Part shown: one piece after another, positions 1 through 10,775 of the stretch
Position numbering within the stretch: the stretch's first letter is position 1
How the letters are laid out: every line of letters begins with the position of its first letter
Source: Arthrinium phaeospermum
Taxonomy: Eukaryota > Ascomycota > Sordariomycetes > Amphisphaeriales > Apiosporaceae
NCBI GenBank assembly: GCA_006503535.1
Contig: QYRS01000005.1
Span: 1,302,001 to 1,366,000 of the forward strand
Reading direction: 5' to 3'
DNA length: 64,000 nt
Position numbers and translations under genes: made by a program
Notes under the pieces: model-generated
Databases searched by the model: none
What the model saw: the letters and a program-made list of their open reading frames with translations, nothing else
What the model was told of the DNA's origin: nothing

Positions 1-456
1 GTGTTATATGTACTTAGCTATCGTAACTTCACTGTCAGGAGGCTTTCCTTGGTTCGTTGAACAGTTTCAGTGTTAGAAGGGTTCGAACAGCATTTACCCT
101 GGTATATTCGACCAGTCCGCAAGTTTAGTTCTTCAATATCCCCTCTTATACCAAGTTTACGTATCCAGTACCTCCTTACTCCTATCTCATAACAGACAAA
201 AAAGCCCAACTGCCCCCAAGGCAGTGTTTTCCCTAATATCGACGTGTTTGTTTGAGAGGCCTGTCGTGTTCCTCGCCCCTGCTGCGGCGGCTGCTGCTGC
301 TGCTGCCCAGAAAATTATATATCGTACAAAACGCCTTGAATCCGCCATACCGATTTTTTCCAGTCATACCCATCCCTGTTGGTGACATACCCTCATCAGA
401 CTGCCCTCTTCTTAACAGATCGCATCGGAGCACGGTCTTACAATATGGACTTTACG
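1..456. other. 3' flank of the C2-domain gene; no gene seen
   Basis: No convincing coding region is visible. A CTG/CAG-type trinucleotide stretch lies at about 285-305. The rest is probably 3' untranslated sequence of the minus-strand gene that ends at 457, plus spacer. Confidence 0.5.
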
Positions 457-3400
457 CTAATAGCCACCATGTCGCCTAGCTCGTCCAGTCCCAATATCAA
501 TGCGACTCATCTCTTCCATAAGTGCAAAATCATCGTGGGCACCCATGCCGCTGTGTCCCATACCACCAGCTGGTCCCATGCCACCGCTCATTATAGGAAT
601 TTTGGCAGGGATCGGCGGCCCTGCGCTTTGGAAGGAACCCCGGTGCACCATTGCAGTCGATGCGTCGAATGACGGGCTATGGTTCTCATAGTCAAACGTA
701 CTCGCACGCACAAGTGCTCGTGGCGGTGTGCTGTTGCGTTGATACGAACTTGCAGGGCCAAGGGGGCTGCTTCCTGAAGAGATAGGAGCAGGGGATGCGG
801 AAACTCGGTACGCTTTCTTCTGTAACCGATTCCGGCCGGCACTGACCGGGGGCGAAGGTTGTGCATCCATAGCAGCATGATAGCCTGATGGAACCACGGC
901 CATGGAATTTGGCCGCACCGTGACTCGCAATGCCCGACGCCCTGAAGATGGCATTGGCTGAGCACCTCCAGGGGTTGGGCGTGATGATTGATCGTCCTTC
1001 TTCGGCTGCTTTGGCTCGGGCTCTGGCGCCCAGGTGTCCATGGGGAGATGGTCCGAGGGATCGACCTCGCGGCCATCGGACGTGACAATCTTGCCATAGG
1101 CATTTGTGTATTCGCTGGAGTTCGGATCGTTGGCCGGGTTCACAGATGGATTTAATTCATCATACGAATCCGGACCAAACGGGACGCCGGACAGCCGGCG
1201 ATGTTCTTGCGGAGGTGCAGGACTAACAGACTTCCGCCTGATGGTATGGTTCGGGCTTGGGTTCGGAGAGTGAGCGCGGTAATTCACCGATGGGTTAGGT
1301 GAGTGAGCACGGTAGTTCACCGATGGGTTAGGAGAGTGAGCACGGTAACTGGCAGATGGGTTGGGAGAGTGGGCACGGTAGCTGGCAGACGGGTTGGGAG
1401 AGTGAGCACGGTAGCTGGCAGACGGGTTGGGAGAGTGGGCACGGTAGCTGGCGGACGGATTAGGGGAATGAGCACGGTAGTTCGCCGACGGCGAAGGTGC
1501 AGGCGGCGCTGGAAGGGCCGGAAGGGCTGTCGGGGCACCTGAGTATGCGCCAGGAGAGCCGCTGTAGGCCATTGAATGATTCGAGGCGCGGCCCGCCGGC
1601 ACCATTGCCATCGCATAACTGTGAGGAGGCTCACTATGTTGCCTGCCCCGAGTGGGGGTGGCGATCGGCAAGGGTTGTGTCTGAGTATACCGGCGCTCTT
1701 GGGTCCTTTCTTCCTGAGGCCGGGTGGACATATCCCGAGCCAAGACGGGATCAAAACCGGGAACAAGCGTTGCTGGTACCGGTGGCAGAGTATACGTTGA
1801 GCCGGGACCCTGGTACCGTGTGAGTTCCATTTCGCCGTGGTTGGCGTACGGATCTTGCTGGCCAGTGTACGGGTCAGCCCCATATGAGCTCGAATAAGAC
1901 TGGCCGCCAGGGCCTCGATTATCCCTTGCAACGACTGGTGATGTAGAAATGCCATAATCATTGTTTGGGTGTTGCTCGTGCACTTGCCCTGGCGAAGTGC
2001 TCTGGTACTGGTCAAGTGCTGGTCCAGGCGAAGCGTTGTGGTGTTGGCTAAGCGGCTGTCCAGGAGAGGGGCTGTGATATTGCCCAGAAGCCGCACTTCC
2101 CCGGCCGCCCAAATTTAGTGGTGCTGGGCTCGACACTTGGTTGTAGCTCACATCCTCAAACTGCTCCAGTTGTGAGTTGTGTCTGGACCTCCCATTGGGA
2201 GGTGTCCAGGACTCTGGTACATCCTCAACCGTTGGTTGCAGGGACCGGGGGTGCGGCTCGTACGAAGGATCGTAGGACTGGTGCCTGGATGGTGTTACTT
2301 GAGCTGGTTCGGCGTAAACCTCCTTTTGCACGTCAGGGGCAGATTCGAAAGGCCGATAGGTAGGCCGCCCAGGGTAGCTGGATGTTTGAGCAGGTAGTGA
2401 GTGACGATGCGCTTCGCTGCGTAGCACGTCATGCCTCATTGTCATAGCAAGCGTGGCCTTCTGCTGTTGCATGTCAAAGCTGCTCCGGTGCACCATTTCA
2501 GCACTTCCGCTGTTGTTCCTTACACGATGAACAGGCGGTGGCGGAGGTCGATCATCGTCCTGGATAGTTTGCCGCTGCTGCTGCTGCTGCTGCTGCTGCA
2601 GTTGTAGTTGTTGTTGTTGCTGTTGCTGGTGGACTGGTGGTACCGTTGGGTCATATGTGTGCTGGCTCTGGGAAACTAAAGCACGCGGTTCTAGCTCAAA
2701 TGGCTGGGCGTAAGGATCTGAATGATGGCGGCGGCTGTCATCGTAGGTCATTGCCTTTTCGGCACTCTCTAAAGTACGATAGCCCTGTGGTGACGGTCGG
2801 TGGCTGGGCGAGGCTCCGTATCCATGATCTGGACCAGGGGAGTAGTGGTCCGAGTGGCTGGCCCGGGGTAGCGGGGGTGGTGTGTTGTATTCGAGAGCCT
2901 GCAAAGGAGATTGCTTCGGAATAAATGAAGTCCCAGGAGGGTTTGGCTGCGGGCGAGGCGGCGTCTGTGCGTGATCTGGGATTGCTTTCGGCGATGGTGC
3001 AGATTCGGTACCCGGATTACTGGGCAGCGGTCTCCGCTTGACTGCTGTTCGTGGTCCTGATGGTCCGGAGCCGGAGGTCGTGCTTTCCTGCTCAGGCGTG
3101 GCAGTAACTGGCTTCGGTTTCGCTGCTGGCTTTTCGGGCTTAGGTCTGGTGTCGTAGAAGGTGACCTCGATCCTAATCTCACCAGCGTATTTACCCTTGC
3201 AGTTCAAGCTTTGCCATTGGTCGTTTTGCCCACCACCTGGCAGAATAATGTCGCGCAGGTCGATCCATGTTTCGCCAATCAGGTCGGTCCTCTTGTCATC
3301 GTTGAAGACCGAAAGTTTTAGCTGGTAGTAATCTGGCGAGTCGTGAACATTGAAGCGTAGCTCCTGGTCCCTAAAGGTAAGACAAATAGGTTAGTTAAGG

Positions 3401-3694
3401 GCTGTTTGCAATGCAATCAGGTGCATTAGGGACAGGAATTCTCGCGTGTCCAACTCACCATTTGGGCGTCTGCCCGCCACGAATGTCGGTTGTCGTCTTC
3501 TTGGCTTCTTTACCAAGTCGAGCCGCGCAGTAAGGATCCTGCTTTCCAATCGTCTTCCTGTTGGGGAGATTCTTTGCACGGTCAACAATGACCACGAGAG
3601 TGCCGATGGGCGGACCGTCGACGCTCATGTCCGAGAAGATGCCCGCGGTATGCATCCCGTTGAGCGGGTTCGTCTTGGCGAGTTTGGCGGACAT
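457..3694 (-). CDS. C2-domain cytokinesis protein, Inn1/Fic1-like
   Basis: Two exons, 3459-3694 and 457-3370, with a GTGAGT donor and TTTAG acceptor, give 1049 aa. Residues from about 25 to 140 form one C2 domain: GTLVVIVDRAKNLPNRK, then QDPYC, then WDQELRFNV after the splice, then DLIGETWIDL. The rest is Pro/Ser/Gln-rich and disordered, with many PxxP stretches, a poly-Gln run (about 2575-2635) and seven 11-residue repeats of the YRAHSPNPS type (about 1251-1485). The C-terminus has a short charged motif, EEMSRIDIG. Known family: yeast Inn1 and fission yeast Fic1 join a C2 domain to a PxxP tail that binds SH3 proteins (Hof1/Cyk3) at the contractile ring and promotes septum ingression. That role is inferred here from architecture. 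The ATG at 3694 was chosen because it directly precedes the C2 fold; the frame is open further upstream. Confidence 0.88.
1251..1485 (-). repeat. 33-bp in-frame tandem repeat, about seven units
   Basis: Within the C2-domain gene the unit YRAHSPNPS plus two variable residues occurs seven times: four Ser-Ala-Ser spacers, two Ser-Val-Asn and one Ser-Ala-Asn. The units are nearly identical at DNA level and keep the frame, so copy number probably varies between strains. The 11-residue unit adds repeated SPNP sites to the disordered tail. Confidence 0.85.
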
Positions 3695-6078
3695 CTTGAC
3701 TCTCTTCTCAATCTCTCCTCCGGAAATTGGATGGGAGAAATCGAGAAGACTCGAGTTTTTGGTCCTCCAACGAATTTGCGCCCGAGATCCGAAATTGCGT
3801 GGTGGTGTTGAATACAATATGTGAATGTATTTGTATTTAGAGGACGGATGTAGCGCAGGCGGGCGCGGCCACAAATAATAGGTGGTTGAGGGCGGGCGGC
3901 GGCTGTGCTTTAGCGGGCAGCTTCAATTGGTTTGTTGACTTTGCGTCGTAGGTTATTTACGTCCCAGCCACTAGAGTAAGCAGGTTGCTGCGCAGAACGC
4001 GGGTACCTGAGTCGTCGATAAGGCGCGATAAGAACGAGTGGATGGCGTGAGATGAAGGGGAAATTATCTGAGAGATCAATCTGGAGAATATAAGCATGAG
4101 TTTACAGTCAAGTAACCCATGCAGCAGGTAAGAGTAGAATCGTAAGGGGGAAGAAAACGAATGCAGGGGCCGGTCGGTCTGGTATGTGTGTCCTGCAAAT
4201 GCAGAAACGAGGAAGAGAGTGAATGAAATGAAAGAAAATGTGGTAATATCGAAGTCACCATCCAAGCTGATTCCAACCCCAAATACCATTGGCAGGCTGG
4301 TCATACGAGCCGGTGGCTGGGAAAGTGTTGCGTTGCACTGTTGCATGGGAAAACCAAGCGTGGAAACTGGAGGCTGGTGTGGGCAATGCCACTATTGGGG
4401 GCACACCACAGCGCTAGGACAGGGATCACTGCTTCACCCCAAACTGCCCCGGTTACTCAATTCAGTGGGGGACCAGCCGCCGGAGCCAATCGTTCTGCCA
4501 TCGACCCCTCACTAGCGTTTTCAGCTTCTGTCTTCCGTCCTTGCTTACCGGCCAAGGCCCAAATGCCCATGCGGGACGGGGACGGATGGGTATGTCTGGG
4601 AAAAGAAAAACAACAATAAGACCTCGAAAGAGTATTGTTTGTATTTTGGCCCGTTCGGAGGACACTTGGACGCCATTTGCCCATCCATGGAAGACATTGA
4701 CAGACCGCCTAGCTTAGGTGCATGTAGCTAGTAGCTGCATGTACTCCGTACCTACTTGCACACAGCCCGTCAGACGCTTTCGCGCTCTTGCAGGCATGGT
4801 GTTTCAAACATATGTCCGCTTCCGGTCCACTGAGTTTGGAACCACCACGTCTTCAGAGGAAAGTTCTGTCCGCGCATCTCGACGCGTTGCCATAGGGCGC
4901 AAGGGGTCGCCAAGCCGGTATGAGAATGACGTGCGAAAGCAGAAGTTGACTCCTCCGGAGGATCCATTGATCGGAACGCCTGAACGCCTTGCAATCAGCC
5001 TTACAAGTGCCATCTCCACCTTGCAGATCGGGTTTCCATTTATCTCAAAAATTTGAATCGGCCTAAAAGTAAACAGGCCCTGGGCCCTGCCCGGACAGCA
5101 TGTTGGCCCCCTCCCGTTGATGCCTCACGATTGCCGGTCTGCCCGCAATTACTTGCAATCTTCGATTGCTGCTTACCTTGGGCCAAATTCCTATATACCT
5201 AATATATCCCCCCAGCAACTCCGTATCTACTTACACCTTATCTCCAGTTTTGGGAAGCCTTGCAACCGACCGATGACGTCGGACTCTTGTTTTTCGCCGG
5301 CTTGTTTACCCCCCACCCATCTCCCAATCCGGGCCCGCTTCGACACTTCACCGTGACGTACAGCCAGCAGCATCGCATCGGCATCGTGAACTATACTCTA
5401 TATGCAGGGCTTTCGGGGATACTCAATCTTCATCCAATCGAACCTTCTATCGGACCCTGGAGTTTGTGTTAGGGCTGCAGGTGGGGTGCTCCTCACTTCC
5501 AACGACACGTGAGCCTGGTCTTCATTAACCAAAATAAACTTTGAATTTCCTTGGAACTGCCAGCCCGGCGAACCGGAGATTTCATCGTGCATGATTCCAA
5601 CAACTCCGGATATTACGTGTGCTTACTCAACATGCTAGATTACTCGGCGCAAATTGGATGCCAGTGTACGCCCAGGGAATATGATATGGTTGATAGGTAG
5701 TGTTTGCAAGAAAAGATGGAAAACTACACATAGAGTTGTTTACATAATTGATATATTGCCTCACTATTTCACTGGACTAGATGTTCATTCACCATGACGA
5801 TTTATTTGAATGTATACAATGAGCAAGTTGGTAAACTTATCATAGCTAGAGCCTTACTTATTGAATGATCCAATCACTCTTCAAAAAGCCTTCATATTCC
5901 GAAGCTCGAGACACACACTCATCCTTCTCTCATGGCAGACAATTCACAATGCATATACACGAATAATGAAAATCCCAAAGTTGATTTCTAGTCAAAAGAC
6001 TAAGCAATTATCTAACTAAGCTGAGTAGATACCCGAGATGTCGCATGTGTGAACAAAGACTCCCCATTACAAAATGGT
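3695..6078. other. Gene-free spacer between the Inn1-like and con-6 genes
   Basis: About 2.4 kb with only short overlapping frames and no recognisable protein, domain or RNA. The first few hundred bases upstream of 3694 should hold the promoter and 5' leader of the C2 gene, with pyrimidine-rich stretches on the minus strand. The part at 5640-6078 is noticeably more AT-rich and probably includes 3' untranslated sequence of con-6. Confidence 0.5.
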
Positions 6079-6463
6079 CTAGTTACTCTGCATCTGCTCA
6101 AGACGCTCCTGTAGGAATAATAAGTCAGTCATAAGGTATGATATACTTGGCTTGACGCGACATACCTCAGCGTTCTTCTTGGCCTCGTCGGAGACGTTGG
6201 GGTTCTTGGTAGTGGCCTTCAGACCACCGATGACGTTGCCGGGGTTCTTCTCCTTGTTGTCGTCGGCCTTGGGGACTATCGTATCGAAGTTAGCAATCAT
6301 CGATCCGAGACTGGTTTATGGAGCGTCGGGGTGATCTCGTACCATCACCGCCGTTGAACTCGTTCTCGAGAACCTGCTTGGAGTTCTCCTTGGCCTCCTT
6401 GGAAGCGTTGGGGTTGTTGATGGTGGCCTTGTGGCCGCCGGCAACCTGAGCATCAGTAGGCAT
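6079..6463 (-). CDS. con-6: Conidiation protein 6 (Con-6 family)
   Basis: Three exons, 6343-6463, 6166-6275 and 6079-6108, with donors GTACGA and GTATGT and a GCTAAC branch site in intron 1, give an 86-aa protein. It carries two copies of the Con-6 repeat: GGHKATINNPNASKEAKENS near residues 9-28, and GGLKATTKNPNVSDEAKKNA in exon 2. It ends ERLEQMQSN. Small size, hydrophilic composition and repeat spacing match Neurospora CON-6, which accumulates in conidia and is broken down at germination. The biochemical role is unknown; a stress or dormancy protein is the usual suggestion. The long purine/pyrimidine-biased leader upstream of 6463 is consistent with strong developmental expression, but that is inference. 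Confidence 0.93.
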
Positions 6464-8597
6464 CTTGAGGGTTGGTGGTGGTAATGAGATTGGTTGAGTT
6501 GGAGTTGGTGTGTGTTGAGGATGTGGAGTGTGAGCTGAGTTGTGATGGTGATGAAGAAGGGAGGGAGAATCAAGGGGGAGACTGACAGGTCTTTATAGGT
6601 ATTTCATCCTGATACAAACACTGCACAATCAGGCGTCTACGAATGGACAAAACACAGAAGTAAGTGGCCTTGTTTGCTTTTCCCCCATCAACATTTGTGA
6701 TTCCCATTGCGAATTTCGATTCCCGGATATCAATGATCTCATGACCCTGTTGGCTTTACTGACTAGTCGGACAGCCTGCTCTAACATATGTTTACTCTTT
6801 CAGAATCACGACCAATTGCAGGCATTCAACTGTTTCCGGGGTCTTGGGCCCAACTCATCAAGTCATGACGTCCTCCATCATATCCGCTCGGTGCTGCAAA
6901 GGGATTCTGATCCGTGGGCGGATGTCCTGACAAAGGAAGCAGCGAGCAAAGGAAGCAACGAGCTTGACCGTAACATGGACCGACGATGAGTAGATGTCAA
7001 TGCCCGGCACTGTGCTCGAAGCATACCATTAGCTTGATCATTGGACACAGTACACTTGGACGCTACCAACAACCCGACCTCTGCGTGATACACTCGAGCG
7101 ACTACTAGGCCAGGAACCATTTGACCGGACTAGAAGCTCAGGACATCCGCGGTCTTGTTTGACCGCAATGAGCAACAAATGGGATGCTTCATAAGATAGG
7201 ACCGGGGACTAAGACGTCTGGGGAAGGGCCTATTACTGCTGTAGAAGACGCCTCGGCTAGAGCTTAGGCGCCTTAGTTCAGCCGCCCCTTGTCACTAGGA
7301 ATCGCCGTACAAAGTCAATGACGAACATGTGGCACAAATGCCGGTGTTTGCCATGGCAAACAGCCTACAGAGTTCATGGAATGCCGATGAGCGTACTCCG
7401 TAGAAGGGGAACGATCCAGGCGCAGAGAAGCAGAGTTCCTCAAGCGGTAAGCCATGCTGAGCTGACCGCCATGAGGGGTACGAGGTCCTTTCCCCAGACT
7501 ATAAGGCCAGTGCATGCGTGCCTCTGGCCTCCCTTATTCCGATATCGAACCATTGGACAATGAAATGTCCACCCGACGACTGCATTCCCAAAATACGGTG
7601 AGTGATTTCGATGTTCGAGTACCTAACATGGTCAAATCCCAAGCGATATTAGTCTTGGGGTGAGCGCCAATGAGACAGGGGTCCGGAGAATAGCATCCGC
7701 GAAGTAGAGTGAGGATGCGAATTGGTAACCATCCGAATCTGCAGTAGCCCATTTTTCCATCAGGAGTTGTCCTGTCAGGCCGTATGGCTGGGGAAGTGGA
7801 TCAGGGGATCTATCCGATCTGATCCATTCCAGATCCCGCAGCAGCAGGGGTTGATAACCATTCGATTCGGCAGAGTACCAGATGATCGTCCAGTGTAAAT
7901 CATCCAAAGACCCCCTTATCTTCCTATCTGCCCATACGCTGGTATGGCATTTTGAATTATGTTGATATTGCTTTTTGCTGTTCTGTGAATGTGTTTGCTG
8001 CTGTGATGAATCATCTAAGACGTCATGACTGGCCCGAGGAGATGATTGGGCTGGAAGAACCGAATCTGGTGAACATTGAATAGTTAATTTTAGCCATCAT
8101 GGTAGGTAATCCCTGAATCTTCGACTCTTTGCCAGCTCTGCTGGGTGCTGATGATGGATGAATCTTCGTGAACGATTCAACAGGTTACAGCAGTCCGCTG
8201 TGGACTTTTCCAGCGGTGCTCCCATGGGCTCACGAATTAGATTGAGTACATTTGATGAATAAGTTCGGAGAGCATAGGTTCTATACCATGACTCCAGACT
8301 TGCTTGAGCCGTGGATTCAGTCAGTGACCATGTGAGGTAGGTATGTAAATAAACTCTTTTGCCGAAATATGGGGTGGTCGCGACCAAGTTTGGTACGATA
8401 TTGGTTGAAGCCGCAAGGTCTGTGGGTCAAAGCCACCGCACTAGCCACACACCACCTGGTGCGACAACTCCAGGTGATGGATTGAGGCTGGAATACCCAA
8501 CATAAACTCCAACGGCACTCACGGCTGCTACCCGGTGCAAAATAAAACAAGACTCAGTGGCACCACCGCTTATTACTTGTAACCCATAATAACCTGC
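6464..8597. other. Intergenic region upstream of con-6 and the TMEM234-like gene
   Basis: About 2.1 kb containing the divergent promoter regions of con-6 (minus) and the membrane-protein gene (plus). Only short, unrelated open frames are present, none with recognisable motifs or splice structure. I see no RNA gene or mobile-element structure. Confidence 0.5.
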
Positions 8598-9177
8598 ATG
8601 CCCAGCATGTCTACTGCAGCTTCGGATCCGCAACCGCCGGCCTTCAACTACGTTCTAGGGTTTCTGATGGTCGGTGTAGCCTGGGGCTTCACCACTCCGT
8701 TCATTCGCCGAGCTGCCCGGGACCACAACCCACCGCTTCACCCTATCCTGGAAAGGGAGGACATCAAGTCCAGCGCATTGAGGAGCAAACTGTATGGGGC
8801 CGTCTTTGCAGTTCTAGACCTTCTCAAGAATCCACGATACGCCATCCCGCTTCTGATCAACCTGACTGGCAGCGTCTGGTTCTTCTTGCTGATCGGACAA
8901 GCTGGTACGTTCGACCCGCCCTGCGTATGCCGGCTGCGCTAAACATAACGTATTGACATACAATACAGAGTTGAGTTTGACCGTTCCGATTGTCAATACT
9001 CTTGCGTTCCTCTTCACCGTCCTGGGCGATTGGTGGGTTGAGAAGAAAGTTATCGGCAAAGGTAAGACGAGGACGCCCCTTTTCGACCGCTTCTCTGACC
9101 ACGTTGCAGACACATGGATTGGGATGGCATTATCACTCTGTGGCATAGCTCTCTGTGTACACAGTAAATCTGGTTGA
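8598..9177 (+). CDS. TMEM234/UPF0546 family membrane protein
   Basis: Three exons, 8598-8904, 8969-9061 and 9110-9177, joined at phase-1 GT-AG introns (GTACGT, GTAAGA donors), give 155 aa. An ATG three codons downstream, at 8607, is an equally good start. The protein has about four hydrophobic segments: FNYVLGFLMVGVAWGFTTPF, the segment around AIPLLINLTGSVWFFLL, LTVPIVNTLAFLFTVLGDWW, and MALSLCGIALCV at the C-terminus. The first segment with GxxWGxTTPFI, the LLN...GS pair, and the GDWW...GMAL ending match the TMEM234 family, a small EamA-like half-transporter fold. Its substrate is not established in fungi. It stands alone with no obvious functional partner nearby. Confidence 0.88.
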
Positions 9178-10296
9178 TAAATGCGCTTCCGTAGTAAATG
9201 AACCCCCCTTTCTCGCGTCAGTCGTACCGCTATTTTGGCTATCTTTGGTATGTTTGATATCAAAGTTCAACGAAAAATTCACTGCAATGGATGGAAGCGA
9301 AGAGTCCCCCGCCTTGCCTTTCACCTAGGCCAGTCATTGTGATCGATCAACACGACGACATGTAGTCTAAAGCATCGTTTGGAAACGAACAGCTCATGCA
9401 AACCGGCGTGTTGACAGTCCGTGTAGTACTCCTGCTACTATACGACTATAACCGTGAGGCTTCTAACCCATGGGCACAGATGGTTGCGCTATCTTGAAGT
9501 AGTTGGCATAACGAACAAATACAGGCTCGTAATCACCCGTGGATCAATCTAATAGCCCCTGGGAGTTCGGTAAGACTTAGCCCACTTGGATCCCTCCTCG
9601 AAGTCAGTGCTTGGTCGCGTGAAGGAGCTTACTCAGACACCTACCGAAACTTCGACCAGTGATCAGGCGTATGATGGCCGGCCCGAGAGGCTCTCGTTTG
9701 ACAGCCCCGTCTTCTTAAAATATGGCGCCGCAAACCTTCAATGCCATGGAGAATCAGTCGACATGCTCGAAGAGCCCTCCAATTATAGTATTATGGTTGA
9801 TAGACCATACGATGATGTACTTGGCTGCTCGAAGGTCGCTGGATAGGCGCTGTGTGTTGAAGACGAGGGTATGAGATGAACGCGACTGTGAAATGTCCTG
9901 TCGCTCGACTCGTCTAGAGCCTCTCACGTCCGATCTATCAAAGAAAGTCGGTCTCATCCCGAGCTGAAGTGGCAGGCTATCACCTTTCATCTGATGTTTT
10001 CCGTCCGAAGAAGGTGGCTAAGATATGCGGGGGAGAACTTTCAAATATAGACTTCAAGGTTCATGAGCTTGTACAGACTGCCGCCAAGCACATGACCTGA
10101 CGATCTCCAGCAAGCTGCGTAGTGTCCTACGGCGTGGTTGCGTGTATGTATATATATGTCTATGAGAACTCGTCCTGAGTGTGCGGTTGGGGTCGTCTCT
10201 GCGATCTATCAAACAAGTTTAGATATTGTTTGCATTCTCCTGGATCGCGATACGACCACGACTCGGCACTTTCATCACAATCAGGTTGGAGTCACT
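9178..10296. other. Spacer before a small secreted-protein gene
   Basis: Nothing recognisable. An open frame at 9586-9846 has no ATG at its upstream end, no intron signals and no familiar motif. The last 150 bp should contain the promoter of the gene starting at 10297. Confidence 0.45.
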
Positions 10297-10775
10297 ATGC
10301 TTATCCGGACACTTTTCGTCGCTTCGATAGTCTTCGCCACGAGCTGCGCTGTACCAGTCGAGACCTTGCCGTCGCTCGACCAAGAGCGGTAAGTAGTAGT
10401 ATTACCCTCCCTTCCCTGCCTCCTTTCCTCTTGTCAGTCAAAAGGTCCACTTGCAATCGACCTAGGAAGAAAGTCACTCTGGTCGTATTGTAAATACAAC
10501 GGCCCCCCGAGACTGGGAACAACTGCTGATGAGGAGCATCCGTGGGCTGCAGAAACAGCAAGGAGCAAGCCCCATGCAGCAACAATGACTGCAAGCGGCA
10601 ATCGGATTCGGACGGCGGCGATATCGAGGGAGAGCTGATCGAGCTCGTCGATATCGTCCTCGAAATCACGGAGCAGGCGCTTGGCAGCAACTATTCCGGA
10701 ACGGGGTCTGGCACCTTCGTCGGCGGGAATTTCCTGTCGCCTACGATTGTCATCGACCCAAATTATGGGCCCTAG
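10297..10775 (+). CDS. Small secreted protein, function unknown
   Basis: Two exons, 10297-10388 and 10553-10775, with a GTAAGT donor and CTGCAG acceptor, predict 104 aa. Residues 1 to about 18, MLIRTLFVASIVFATSCA, form a clear signal peptide. The mature part is short and acidic, has two Cys (PCSNNDC), a hydrophobic helix-like stretch ELIELVDIVLEITEQAL and a Gly-rich C-terminus. I do not recognise a family. The exon model rests on the signal peptide, the canonical splice sites and an open second exon that ends in a stop shortly after. An alternative acceptor at about 10466 would give only nine further residues and is less likely. It could be a lineage-specific secreted or effector-like protein, but no function can be assigned. 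Confidence 0.55.

Noticed and set aside
9586..9846. 86-codon plus-strand frame
   Set aside because: No ATG at its upstream end, and no motif or intron signals.
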